From positions 1-40,373 of the IMG/VR virus record IMGVR_UViG_3300036850_000037: DNA of 40,373 nt. One strand, written 5' to 3'. Origin of the DNA: a virus. Under the pieces are notes generated by a model. That model searched no databases and had not been told where the DNA came from. It saw nothing but the letters and a program-made list of their open reading frames with translations. Made by a program: the position numbers and the translations under genes. This document shows, one piece after another, positions 1-6,411 of this stretch. The stretch's first letter is position 1, and every line of letters begins with the position of its first letter.

Positions 1-127
1 ACGCGCTCGCGCCAGTGCTCGCCAAGCACGGCCTCGTAATTCTACCGCGCATCCTGTCGAGGGAGTGCGTCGAGCGGCAGACCCAGAAGGGCGGGACGCT
101 CTTCTACGTGACGGTGGAGGCCGAGTT
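1..127. repeat. Left copy of the 127-bp terminal direct repeat (assembly overlap)
   Basis: Bases 1-127 are identical to bases 40247-40373. An exact terminal overlap of 127 bases equals a common maximal assembly k-mer, so I read it as a circular contig rather than a biological terminal repeat. The reading frame of the Erf-like gene continues perfectly through it, which supports circular closure and a unit length of 40,246 bp. Confidence 0.95.
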
Positions 128-503
128 TGACTTCGTGGCGGCGGTGGACGGCAGCAAGCATACGGCCCGGACCTACGGGGAAGCGATGGACAGCGCCGAC
201 AAGGCCACGAACAAGGCCATGAGCGCGGCATACAAGTACGTCACGTTTCAGACGTTCTGCATCCCGACCGAGGGCGACAACGACGCGGACGCGCACACGC
301 CGGAGCCGGGCCGGCCGACGCCTCCGTCTGGCTATGCGGATTGGTACGCGGATCTGTGCGGGGTCGCGGATGAAGGCTCCGAGCGGCTGAAGGCGACATG
401 GAACGTCTCAACGCTCGAATACCGGAAGTTCCTCGCGGAGCATGAGAACGGCGCTTGGGAAGGACTGAAGGCCCGGGCCGCGAAGGTGAAAGCAAGTGCG
501 TAA
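3..503 (+). CDS. erf: ERF-family ssDNA annealing protein, 3' portion (gene spans the contig junction)
   Basis: This is the C-terminal part of a single-strand annealing protein that pairs complementary strands during phage recombination and genome circularisation. The gene begins at 40117 and, once the terminal repeat is collapsed, runs 633 nt (210 residues), a normal ERF length. Its N-terminal part carries the typical region with KNEQQHYKFRGVDDVYNAL; the part here includes YGEAMDSADKATNKAMSAAY, a conserved ERF core helix. The C-terminal tail, rich in Pro then Trp/Lys, is variable in the family. The stop at 501-503 overlaps the GTG start of the exonuclease gene at 496, so the annealing protein and nuclease form a coupled recombination pair like Red beta/exo. 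The GTG at 15 is internal and not the start. Confidence 0.85.
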   Translation, partial: ALAPVLAKHGLVILPRILSRECVERQTQKGGTLFYVTVEAEFDFVAAVDGSKHTARTYGEAMDSADKATNKAMSAAYKYVTFQTFCIPTEGDNDADAHTPEPGRPTPPSGYADWYADLCGVADEGSERLKATWNVSTLEYRKFLAEHENGAWEGLKARAAKVKASA

Positions 504-1137
504 TTTCACGGTCGTATCCGCTGAGCAGCGGTCGCCTGAGTGGTTCAAGGCGCGGGCCGGCCGTCTCACGGCGAGCAGGGCCAAGGACATGCTGGCGACC
601 ATCAAGAGCGGCGAAGCAGCAGCGCGGCGCGACCTCCGCGTGCAATTGGTCTGCGAAAGGCTCACCGGAGAGCCGCAGGAAGACGTCTTCGTGAACGCCG
701 ACATGAAGCGTGGCGTCGAGCTCGAGGCGGACGCCTTCGCAGCCTACGAAGCACTGACCGGCCAGATGGCGCAGCGGTGCGGGTTCGTGGCCCATAACGA
801 GCTACTGATTGGCTGCTCGCCAGACGGTGTCATTGATGACTTTGTGGGCATCGTGGAATTGAAGGTGCCGCGCTCGGCGACGCACCTCGGGTATCTGAGG
901 GCCGGGGCGTTGCCAGTGGAACACAGGGCCCAAGCGACGCACTCGCTACTGGTGACCGGCGCGGAGTACTGCGATTTCCTCTCGTTCGACCCGCGTTTCC
1001 CGCCGCATCTGCAGACGTTCTATGTGCGGGTCTTGCGTAAAGACGTGGACTTAGCGGCCTACGAACTGGCGGTGAGGCTCTTTCTGAGCGAAGTCGAGAA
1101 GGAAGTAGAAGCCGTGGCTGGGATGGCCGCGGCATAG
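496..1137 (+). CDS. YqaJ/lambda-type 5'-3' exonuclease
   Basis: A 213-residue alkaline-exonuclease-fold nuclease that would resect double-strand ends to give 3' overhangs for the Erf-like annealer encoded just upstream. The N-terminus has the family signature QRSPEWFKARAGRLTAS. A central GCSPDGVIDDFVGIVELKVP stretch supplies the acidic D...E-x-K nuclease residues, and HRAQATHSLLVTG is the family's Q motif. Length and motif order match viral YqaJ recombinases. The GTG start overlaps the previous stop, implying translational coupling. Function is inferred from family motifs; confidence is high. Confidence 0.88.
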   Translation: MRNFTVVSAEQRSPEWFKARAGRLTASRAKDMLATIKSGEAAARRDLRVQLVCERLTGEPQEDVFVNADMKRGVELEADAFAAYEALTGQMAQRCGFVAHNELLIGCSPDGVIDDFVGIVELKVPRSATHLGYLRAGALPVEHRAQATHSLLVTGAEYCDFLSFDPRFPPHLQTFYVRVLRKDVDLAAYELAVRLFLSEVEKEVEAVAGMAAA

Positions 1138-1140
1138 GAG

Positions 1141-1341
1141 ATGGACGTGGCAGAGAAGAATCCGGATGAACTCGGCGCACTGTGGGAGAAAGAAGGGCCG
1201 CGAGGGGTCTACTTCACAGGCACTATCGGGACCGAACGCGTGGTGGTGTTCCGCAATGACAAGAAGGCCAACGAGAAAGCGCCCGACTGGCGCGTACTGA
1301 AAGCCAAGCCGAAGCCGCAGACTGATTCGGTACCGTTCTAA
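1141..1341 (+). CDS. Small DUF736-like protein
   Basis: A 66-residue protein that begins four bases after the exonuclease stop with a GGAG ribosome site just upstream. The pattern YFTGTIGTERVVVFRN followed by APDWRVLKAKPK resembles the short DUF736 fold often found beside phage recombination genes, where a beta hairpin ends in a PDWRV-type strand. No catalytic residues are apparent. Its position suggests a co-expressed accessory of the annealing/exonuclease pair. The family link is by eye and moderate. Confidence 0.7.
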   Translation: MDVAEKNPDELGALWEKEGPRGVYFTGTIGTERVVVFRNDKKANEKAPDWRVLKAKPKPQTDSVPF

Positions 1342-1352
1342 CCCTGGAGGCC

Positions 1353-1475
1353 GTGGTGGCTGATTATCTTGATTGGCTCTGGTCTTGGCTATTCGGCCCC
1401 TGTGAGGAGATTAATACCGATTCCTATGCGGGCTGGGCGGCTCATGAGCGGTGTGTGAATCGAGGTTGCCGATGA
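1353..1475 (+). CDS. Small Cys-containing protein, 40 aa
   Basis: An ORF starting GTG at 1353 (or GTG 1356) three bases after a strong CTGGAGG ribosome site, with the stop overlapping the next ATG as ATGA at 1472-1475. The product is Trp/acid-rich, with DWLWSWLFG near the N-terminus and Cys/His residues (C-E-E, H-E-R-C, R-G-C) near the C-terminus. I do not recognise a family. The RBS plus tight overlap with the next gene supports it being real. Confidence 0.55.
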   Translation: MVADYLDWLWSWLFGPCEEINTDSYAGWAAHERCVNRGCR

Positions 1476-1675
1476 GCGCTGATTACGTCGATGACCGTCA
1501 TGAGCGGCAGTGGGGCTGGGGGATTTGCGTTGTCTGCGGCGTGGACTGCGAAGAGGACGACTACGACGAGGACCGCCGTAGCAGCGTCTGTAAAGACTGC
1601 CGCGCGGAGCAACGCGAGCAGCAGCGACTGAGCGACGAGGACCGGCTGGCACTCGAAGTCTTTGCGAGGCGGTGA
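1472..1675 (+). CDS. Small zinc-ribbon-like acidic protein
   Basis: A 67-residue protein. The ATG at 1472 is preferred over the GTG at 1451 because GAGG sits at 1462-1465 with good spacing and the start overlaps the previous stop. It has two CxxC pairs, CVVCGVDC and CKDC, separated by a very acidic EEDDYDED stretch, so a zinc-binding knuckle is likely. The C-terminus is a charged helix. The stop overlaps the next ATG (TGATG). Role unknown; such proteins are common in early phage operons. Confidence 0.65.
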   Translation: MSADYVDDRHERQWGWGICVVCGVDCEEDDYDEDRRSSVCKDCRAEQREQQRLSDEDRLALEVFARR

Positions 1676-2070
1676 TGCCGTCTTTCTTCAAATGGGATGC
1701 GCCGTCTCGGTTCGACCTCGCGAAAGAGAAAGAGCTAGAAGAGGCGGCGGCATGGGAGAAGGCCCGCAAGGCGGTGGATGCGCGGGACAAGCGCATCTGC
1801 CGGGCCTGCGGCAAGCGGAGCGAGTTAGACGCGGTTGGACTGACAAAGAGGGGGCACAGGCACCACCTCGTCTATCGGAGCGCAGGCGGGAAAGATATCT
1901 CGAGCAACTTAGTAACACTGTGCAGCAAATGCCATAACGAAGAGCACATGCACAGGCTACGAATCGACGGCGACGCGGACGTGAAATTGGAGTTCTGGCG
2001 GTTGGCGGTGGATGACGAGTGGTATCTGGACCGGCGCGAGGTCGCGCCTGGCATAGTGGAAAAGGATTGA
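1675..2070 (+). CDS. HNH endonuclease
   Basis: A 131-residue protein with a canonical HNH module: CRACGK near residue 40, then HHLVYRSAGG (catalytic His pair), SSNLVTLC (Asn) and CSKCHNEEH (Zn-binding Cys pair and final His). An N-terminal Lys/Glu-rich helix precedes the domain. HNH enzymes of this size nick or cut DNA and in phages act as homing nucleases or with terminase. Here it lies in the early region, far from terminase, so a mobile nuclease is more likely. ATG at 1675 overlaps the previous stop; a GTG at 1672 is an alternative start. Confidence 0.88.
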   Translation: MPSFFKWDAPSRFDLAKEKELEEAAAWEKARKAVDARDKRICRACGKRSELDAVGLTKRGHRHHLVYRSAGGKDISSNLVTLCSKCHNEEHMHRLRIDGDADVKLEFWRLAVDDEWYLDRREVAPGIVEKD

Positions 2071-2078
2071 GCAGACAC

Positions 2079-2426
2079 ATGAGACTATCGATTATTGGGC
2101 TGGTATGTATTCTCGGCAGCGCGGCGTGTAACCAGGGCGGCGCCCCGTCAATCGCGGGACCCTCGGGCATAGCGGCACCTACGGTGCAGTACTCGGCAAC
2201 CGTCACTGTCCTCGACGGGGCCGATCCGGACTGCAACGGTGTGTGCCAGGTCTCGAAGTATGAGAACTATCCGGCCGAGCCTCCGTCGCCTGTCTACTAT
2301 CAGCAGTCCTATAGCGATCCCTGCACGACCAAGTGGGGTTCACCGTGGCACACCTATGCGCTGTGGTGGGAAGGCGAGCCGAACGACCCATGGGGACCGG
2401 CGCCAATCCATTTGTGCGGTCAGTAG
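2079..2426 (+). CDS. Predicted phage lipoprotein
   Basis: A 115-residue secreted protein. The N-terminus MRLSIIGLVCILGSAAC is a short signal peptide ending in a lipobox (G-S-A-A-C), so Cys17 would be lipidated. The mature part is Pro/Trp/Tyr-rich with several Cys (PDCNGVC, SDPC, HLC) that could form disulfides in the periplasm. Early phage lipoproteins often act as superinfection-exclusion or surface-conversion factors; that role is inference only. The open frame extends upstream to 2019 but overlaps the HNH gene; the ATG at 2079 gives the clear signal peptide. Confidence 0.75.
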   Translation: MRLSIIGLVCILGSAACNQGGAPSIAGPSGIAAPTVQYSATVTVLDGADPDCNGVCQVSKYENYPAEPPSPVYYQQSYSDPCTTKWGSPWHTYALWWEGEPNDPWGPAPIHLCGQ

Positions 2427-2437
2427 TAACACATTAC

Positions 2438-2543
2438 GGCAGTGTCGGCGTTGATGGTGAAACGCAGAAGATCGTGGGATCTGGAGAGGGATAGCGCCCA
2501 CGTCGCTAAACCCTCAAGCCGGTTCGAATCCGGCACACTGCCT
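2438..2543 (+). tRNA. Non-canonical tRNA-like RNA with 8+5 bp acceptor/T stack and long variable arm
   Basis: Perfect 8-bp acceptor (2438-2445 with 2535-2542), 5-bp T stem (2518-2522 with 2530-2534) and a canonical TTCGAAT T loop. The D arm can form 5 bp (2448-2452 with 2461-2465) around a GG-containing loop. A long two-part variable arm pairs 2486-2490 with 2511-2515 and 2492-2496 with 2504-2508. The anticodon arm is odd: AGATC/GATCT (2469-2473, 2478-2482) pairs perfectly but leaves only GTGG as loop. A forced 7-base loop with CGT anticodon needs two mismatches. The 13-bp acceptor/T stack is otherwise typical of selenocysteine tRNA, but no TCA anticodon is present. No CCA is encoded. It may be a degenerate tRNA or a tRNA mimic. 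Confidence 0.6.
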
Positions 2544-2680
2544 TCATATCGGGTCCATTTTCAGGCGCGTGATCAGAGGAGAGGCGCGGCTGCAGGTAGT
2601 CATGCACCGACAGCGGCGCACTGGAACGCGGGGGCTAGTCGGGAGTGATTGGCCCCGCCCGATTCACTCGGAGGCCACCC

Positions 2681-2851
2681 ATGATCCTGCTACGAAATCT
2701 CTTGTATCGGCTGTATGAGCTGACGACGAAACAGCTCTCGCCGCTGGAAGCGAAGCGCCGGATTGTGCAGATTGACGTGTATCGAGGCCAACGGTTGCAG
2801 AGACGATTTGAGCGCAGGCTGGCCGAGCAAGGGCCTCCGGGGGCGGCGTGA
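2681..2851 (+). CDS. Small basic helical protein, 56 aa
   Basis: ATG at 2681 follows a strong GGAGG at 2670-2674. The open frame reaches further upstream (2645) but only this start has a ribosome site. The N-terminal half is hydrophobic/amphipathic (MILLRNLLYRLYELTT), the rest is Arg-rich (YRGQRLQRRFERRL). It overlaps the start of the RuvC-like gene by four bases (GTGA). Family not recognised; co-transcription suggests a DNA-metabolism accessory. Confidence 0.6.
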   Translation: MILLRNLLYRLYELTTKQLSPLEAKRRIVQIDVYRGQRLQRRFERRLAEQGPPGAA

Positions 2852-3333
2852 CGGTGTTGGCGATCGATCCGGGCTACGAGCAGAGCGCAGTAGTGCTCTA
2901 CGACGGCTCGCGCGTCGAGACACACCGCATTCTGCCGAACGACGAACTCTTGTCGCACCTGTGCCACGACGACGACTTGCCGGAGACGTGCGTGATTGAG
3001 CAGATCGCTAGCTATGGAATGCCGGTCGGGGCTGAGGTGTTCGGCACGGTTCGGTGGTCTGGGCGCTTCGAGCAGGCGTTTCTCATGCGAAACCGTCTCC
3101 GTAACAGCGTCGCGCTGATGCCTCGCCGCGACGTCAAGCTGCACCTGTGCAACAGCGCCCGCGCCAAGGACGCCAACGTTCGTCAGGCGCTCTTGGATCG
3201 CTTCGGAGGGGAGAAGGTCGCCAAAGGGACGAAAGCCGCGCCTGGGCCGCTCTACGGGCTCAAGAAGGATGAATGGGCGGCCTTGGCAATTGCGGTGACG
3301 TGGATGGATACGAAATGTCCTGCTGCGCCCTAG
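2848..3333 (+). CDS. RuvC-like Holliday junction resolvase
   Basis: A 161-residue RNase H-fold endonuclease. The N-terminus TVLAIDPGYEQSAVVLYDG is the first strand pair with catalytic Asp7. VIEQIASYGMPVG supplies Glu51, and the C-terminal KKDEWAALAIAV has the final acidic residue Asp141 in a helix. This motif order is that of RuvC-type crossover junction resolvases. It would cut branched recombination intermediates made by the Erf/exonuclease pair, or debranch DNA before packaging. The GTG start overlaps the previous stop. Confidence 0.85.
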   Translation: MTVLAIDPGYEQSAVVLYDGSRVETHRILPNDELLSHLCHDDDLPETCVIEQIASYGMPVGAEVFGTVRWSGRFEQAFLMRNRLRNSVALMPRRDVKLHLCNSARAKDANVRQALLDRFGGEKVAKGTKAAPGPLYGLKKDEWAALAIAVTWMDTKCPAAP

Positions 3334-3491
3334 AGGGCTGTCAGTCTCCGCAGTGTCCAGTCTGTCGGTTTGCGGGCCGCACAGCAATTGAGATTGAGCG
3401 ATCGTTACGCGTGGCGTGGCGAGCGAAACGTGGGATACGTGAAGAGTTGCCAGCGTTGAAGTATCCGGAACCGAAAAAGAAGAAGACATGA
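3315..3491 (+). CDS. Small Cys-rich basic protein, 58 aa
   Basis: ATG at 3315, overlapping the resolvase C-terminus by 19 bases. The N-terminus MSCCALEGCQSPQCPVC has six Cys and probably binds zinc. The rest is basic and ends KYPEPKKKKT. Its stop overlaps the ATG of the methyltransferase gene (ATGA). No recognised family. The tight overlaps on both sides support translation. Confidence 0.55.
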   Translation: MSCCALEGCQSPQCPVCRFAGRTAIEIERSLRVAWRAKRGIREELPALKYPEPKKKKT

Positions 3492-4339
3492 CGCCCTATA
3501 GATCACGCTGCGATTCTACCAACGGCATTCAACATTTGGATGCTAGCTCGCAGGGCCGTCCATTGGTGTCAATTGTACTACGGAAACCATTAATGATTCG
3601 CCCCTATTACGAGCAGGACGGCATAGCCATATTCCACGGCGATTGCCGAGACATTCTGCCGCAGCTCGGGCCGGTGGACCATGTGATTACAGACCCGCCG
3701 TACGCCCTGATTGTTGTGAATACGTCAAAGGGTGCTCCGAATGGGAAGATTGGCTTAGCCTCACGTCGCGACTTAGGTTACTCAGGCATCTCGGACGATG
3801 ACCGCTTACTCGTCGGCGCTTGCGTTGGTCGTGTTACGAAACGATGGGCGCTTGTCTTCTGCGATGCGGAAAGCCTGACAGCGTGGCGTATCGCGCTTGA
3901 AGGTGGAGGGCTGCGCCATGTCCGAATGGGCTCATGGGTTTCTCCTGCCTGCACGCCGCAATTTACCGGCGACCGTCCAGGCACCGGGTGGGAAGGGTGC
4001 GAGATTGCGCACGGCAAGGGCAAGAGTCGGTGGAACGGTGGCGGCAAGCCTGCGGCGTGGGTGATCAACAGGCCACTCAATGGAAGTCAAGAGCGCGCAG
4101 AGACCGGCCATCCAACACCGAAGCCGGTCGCGTTGTTCAATCAGATCGTGGCCGACTACACCGACCCCGGTGAAACCATCCTCGATCCCTTCATGGGCAG
4201 CGGCACCACGTTAGTCGCGGCCAAGCGGTTAGGTCGTAAAGCCATCGGCATCGAGTTGGAAGAGAAGTATTGCGCCATTGCCGCTCGCAGGCTTTCGCAA
4301 GGCGCGCTGAACCTGTTTGCTGAGGAACAACCAGCATGA
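3488..4339 (+). CDS. DNA adenine/cytosine-N4 methyltransferase (DPPY type)
   Basis: A 283-residue (or 248-residue) site-specific DNA methyltransferase. DPPY at residues 69-72 is the catalytic motif IV, HPTPKP at 208-213 precedes the AdoMet pocket, and DPFMGSGTT at 233-241 is motif I. The order, catalytic motif before AdoMet motif, is the beta class. The ATG at 3488 overlaps the previous stop, but conserved family similarity begins only at MIRPYYEQDG, whose ATG is at 3593; the 35 N-terminal residues may be extra. No partner restriction enzyme is visible, so it is an orphan enzyme, likely for anti-restriction or genome marking. Confidence 0.88.
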   Translation: MTPYRSRCDSTNGIQHLDASSQGRPLVSIVLRKPLMIRPYYEQDGIAIFHGDCRDILPQLGPVDHVITDPPYALIVVNTSKGAPNGKIGLASRRDLGYSGISDDDRLLVGACVGRVTKRWALVFCDAESLTAWRIALEGGGLRHVRMGSWVSPACTPQFTGDRPGTGWEGCEIAHGKGKSRWNGGGKPAAWVINRPLNGSQERAETGHPTPKPVALFNQIVADYTDPGETILDPFMGSGTTLVAAKRLGRKAIGIELEEKYCAIAARRLSQGALNLFAEEQPA

Positions 4340-4578
4340 AACCAGAAACCATCTGTCTCGCACCAAAAGCCAAGCCCGCGTCGAGCTCCTGGTGGGCATG
4401 TTCCTACCCAACTCGGGCAGGCTGGTATCAAGCCGCGCACGACGCCTCTGAACGGCTCAAAGGCGCCAAGAAGGTCTATCCCAGCGACTGCGATACGGGA
4501 CGGTTTGGCGACTACTGGAAGAAGCCAAAGACCTACGAGCGGCCGTATGTGGCGGACGACGTCGAGCAGGTGGCGTGA
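4336..4578 (+). CDS. Hypothetical protein, 80 aa
   Basis: ATG at 4336 overlaps the methyltransferase stop (ATGA). The protein is aromatic-rich (SSSWWACSYPTRAGWYQAAH) with a basic/Tyr C-terminal half (GRFGDYWKKPKTYERPY). No family recognised. It is the last gene before a 455-base non-coding stretch. Confidence 0.6.
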   Translation: MKPETICLAPKAKPASSSWWACSYPTRAGWYQAAHDASERLKGAKKVYPSDCDTGRFGDYWKKPKTYERPYVADDVEQVA

Positions 4579-4609
4579 AATAGAGAGATTTATGTTGCAG
4601 GAAGGGCGA

Positions 4610-4673
4610 GCCGATGTGACACTGAGAGGGAAAGCAGGATGTTTGGAACCTGCTTCCCCTCGTCACCCTCGGC
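4610..4673 (+). ncRNA. Candidate structured RNA hairpin
   Basis: Nested helices stack into one long stem: 4610-4614 with 4669-4673, GTGAC 4616-4620 with GTCAC 4662-4666, GAGGG 4626-4630 with CCCTC 4657-4661, and AAGCAGG 4632-4638 with CCTGCTT 4649-4655, closing a 10-base loop. About 22 pairs occur in 64 bases. There is no T run after it, so it is not a simple terminator. The strand is assumed from neighbouring transcription. Confidence 0.5.
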
Positions 4674-4845
4674 TGTTGAGAGCAGCTTTGAGCGACTGAC
4701 TCAAGCCTAACACAAAGCCAAGGAAACGAAGCGTCACCCGAGCAGCACGGCGGCGGGCGGGTGCGTGGCAAGGTGGCTACCCGGCGATCTGCACAGCCAC
4801 AGCGTGGAGCGCAACTCCTAGAGCGCGCAGAGGCGTCCGAAACAT

Positions 4846-4893
4846 GGGCGGAGAGTCTGGGAGAGCGGAGCAGATGATTTCCTGACTCCGCCC
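4846..4893. repeat. GC-rich inverted repeat
   Basis: GGGCGGAG at 4846-4853 pairs perfectly with CTCCGCCC at 4886-4893. An inner TCTG (4856-4859) can pair with CAGA (4871-4874), and flanking CAT/ATG can extend the stem past one unpaired A. It may be an RNA hairpin or a DNA site in the non-coding region. Confidence 0.55.
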
Positions 4894-5033
4894 AATGGTG
4901 ACGGCCGACTTCCGTACGGGATGGCACGTCATGCAGGCGAGCGCGCTGCAAACTGCGGCGATAGCTTCGCCTGCTGGCAGACGAACCAAGCTTCCACCGG
5001 GATGTTAAGAGAGTACGGATAGAGAGGTACGGG

Positions 5034-5291
5034 ATGGTAGTAACGATTGAATGGATCGAAGCGAACCGTACTGTCAGAGGAGCATGGACGAAGGCGCAAC
5101 TCGCAGCGATCGGCGTCGATTGGCCACCGAAAAAGGGGTGGAAGCATCGCGCGGTCGGGCGGTCTGTCACGGCAGAACAACAGAAAGTGTTCGAGGCGTG
5201 GCGTGGACCCTATAGAGAAGTTCGAACCAAACTTCCGCGATTTGGTGAACTAAGAGAGCGCGCCATCCTTGGCGGCGAGCCGTCGCTGTGA
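5034..5291 (+). CDS. Hypothetical protein, 85 aa
   Basis: ATG at 5034 with an AGAGAGGT ribosome site about ten bases upstream. It has a Trp/Lys-rich middle (DWPPKKGWKHRAVGR) and charged helices; MVVTIEWIEANRTVRGAWTK may form a strand-helix. It resembles small proteins with GW-K-H motifs in phage early operons, but I cannot assign a family. The stop overlaps the GTG start of the next gene. Confidence 0.65.
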   Translation: MVVTIEWIEANRTVRGAWTKAQLAAIGVDWPPKKGWKHRAVGRSVTAEQQKVFEAWRGPYREVRTKLPRFGELRERAILGGEPSL

Positions 5292-5638
5292 CTGACCGTC
5301 GCGAGCCGGCCGCACATCCAATTCGGGAACTCCTGGCCTATTGGGACGGTCTGTATCAAGCCAACGTCGGGGCGCGGTATCCCTTCAGTGGTGGGAAAGA
5401 AGCCAAGCTCGTTAAGGATTTACGCGAGATGTTCAGCGACGAGGACATACGAACCTACATGGCGGCGTTCTTCGAGGTGCCGGACGCGTTTATCGAACAA
5501 TCCGGCTACAGTTTCTCAGCATTCCGGGGCTGTTTGCCTAAAGTAATCGCATTTGCCAAGGGCCGGCAAGTCCGCAAGCCGGTGATGTCGGAGGCGGCGG
5601 CCTCAGTGTTCCGGGTGATTGGAGGGAAGGCGTCGTGA
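5288..5638 (+). CDS. Probable phage replication accessory protein
   Basis: A 116-residue protein. The segment from LLAYWDGLYQANVGARY to YSFSAFRGCLPKVIA matches the general pattern of the C-terminal domain of phage replisome organisers and helicase loaders (an aromatic helix, a GGKEAKLVKDL helix, then a FxxxxGYSFSAF helix). It lies two genes upstream of a G39P-like protein. A role in recruiting host replicative helicase is inference. GTG start; the stop overlaps the next GTG. Confidence 0.6.
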   Translation: MTDRREPAAHPIRELLAYWDGLYQANVGARYPFSGGKEAKLVKDLREMFSDEDIRTYMAAFFEVPDAFIEQSGYSFSAFRGCLPKVIAFAKGRQVRKPVMSEAAASVFRVIGGKAS

Positions 5639-5724
5639 GCGAGTGCCTGAAGCAATGTATGGCGTCGATCGCTTTGGGTTTTGTGGTCGCTGGCCTGTTG
5701 GTCGCGTTGTTCCGCCGTGACTAA
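5635..5724 (+). CDS. Tiny single-span membrane protein, 29 aa
   Basis: GTG at 5635 overlaps the previous stop and has GGAGGG at 5621-5626 upstream. After SECLKQC comes one hydrophobic span, MASIALGFVVAGLLVALF, then RRD, giving a predicted N-out/C-in topology. No family. The RBS and fit between neighbours support it. Confidence 0.5.
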   Translation: MSECLKQCMASIALGFVVAGLLVALFRRD

Positions 5725-6166
5725 GCAGCACGCCGGAGCTGTTGGTATGGCGATCGCCACCTTAGTCGAAGCCTTCGGCGTCAAGGACATCTCGCCTGTC
5801 CGGGTCAAGGTCTACGAGAAATCGCTGTCGAAGGTGCCGGTTAGCCTGCTTGAGCCGATGGTGAGCCGGGCGATTGAAACACGCGTCGCGAAGTGCAAGG
5901 ACTGGTTGCCTGCGGTGGCCGATCTCTTGGCCGATGCGGAAGCATGCCGGCGGGAACTTGTGGCGGCCAATCCGTACGATGGTTGTTGCGAGTGCGAGGA
6001 CGGCCCGAAGGGTTGGCGGAAGCTGACGGTCAACGGCTACGAATACATGCAAAGGTGTCCGTGCTGGGTGCGCTATCAGGAAAAACTTGAGCATCTAGGC
6101 GTGAGGGATCAGCCGTTGGCCTTGCCGCCAGCGGAGCCACGCGAGTTGACGAGGGTTGGAGAATGA
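5717..6166 (+). CDS. G39P-like helicase loader/inhibitor with zinc knuckle
   Basis: A 149-residue protein. The N-terminal helical part (LVEAFGVKDISPVRVKVYEK to CKDWLPAVADLLADAEA) has the periodicity and closing 'WLPAVADL' helix typical of the loader-and-inhibitor domain of phage SPP1 gp39. The C-terminal half adds a Cys cluster (CCECEDG ... RCPCW) likely to bind zinc. It would load host DnaB-type helicase on the phage origin. The GTG at 5717 overlaps the tiny membrane gene; an ATG at 5747 with GGAG upstream is an alternative start. Confidence 0.65.
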   Translation: MTKQHAGAVGMAIATLVEAFGVKDISPVRVKVYEKSLSKVPVSLLEPMVSRAIETRVAKCKDWLPAVADLLADAEACRRELVAANPYDGCCECEDGPKGWRKLTVNGYEYMQRCPCWVRYQEKLEHLGVRDQPLALPPAEPRELTRVGE

Positions 6167-6411
6167 GAGGCTTTAAGCGCGCCTGCGCGGTCTGCGGCGA
6201 GAAGTTCTACGCGGACAATCGTCTGCACACGCATTGCGAAGGCTGCCGACAACCAAACGGGCCGAAACGGTTTCGTCAGCAGGAGCAGGAGCGGCTGTGG
6301 GCGATGTGGCTGATTCGGCAACTCGAGCCGTTCTTGGGCAAGAAACACGTATCTGTCAACGAGATCATCCTGCATCTGCGGGAGCAGGCGAGCAAAGGTC
6401 GTGCGGCATGA
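6163..6411 (+). CDS. Zinc-finger protein, 82 aa
   Basis: ATG at 6163 overlaps the previous stop. CAVCGEKFYADNRLHTHCEGC gives a Cys2-Cys/His zinc knuckle near the N-terminus, followed by a Gln/Glu/Arg helix and a C-terminal helix. Probably nucleic-acid binding; exact role unknown. The stop overlaps the following ATG. Confidence 0.65.
   Translation: MRGFKRACAVCGEKFYADNRLHTHCEGCRQPNGPKRFRQQEQERLWAMWLIRQLEPFLGKKHVSVNEIILHLREQASKGRAA

Larger units (their letters stand above)
4579..5033. other. Structured non-coding region, 455 bases
   Basis: No convincing gene lies here on either strand. It holds several strong inverted repeats: a three-part hairpin at 4610-4673, a smaller one at 4685-4706, a GTGGCT/AGCCAC pairing around 4776-4800, and a GC-rich hairpin at 4846-4893. 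It lies between the methyltransferase and replication-module genes, a position that could suit a non-coding RNA or a replication origin. A minus-strand frame at 4777-4989 is open but has only a TTG start. Confidence 0.6.

Noticed and set aside
1-127. Biological direct terminal repeats as in T7-like phages
   Set aside because: The repeat lies inside the Erf coding sequence and its length equals a usual k-mer; circular overlap is simpler.
2438-2543. Confident assignment as tRNA-Sec or tRNA-Thr
   Set aside because: No TCA anticodon; a CGT anticodon would need two mismatched pairs next to the loop, and tRNA-Thr does not have a long variable arm.
2635-3489. Minus-strand frame opposite the resolvase
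   Set aside because: The + strand has RuvC-like motifs with good starts; the antisense product is an Arg/Val-rich shadow.
4777-4989. Minus-strand open frame of 70 codons in the non-coding region
   Set aside because: TTG start only, no ribosome site I trust, overlaps strong RNA-like hairpins, and no recognised family.
4457-5170. Long minus-strand frame of 237 codons
   Set aside because: Ser/Arg-rich shadow of genes and hairpins on the + strand; no domain features.
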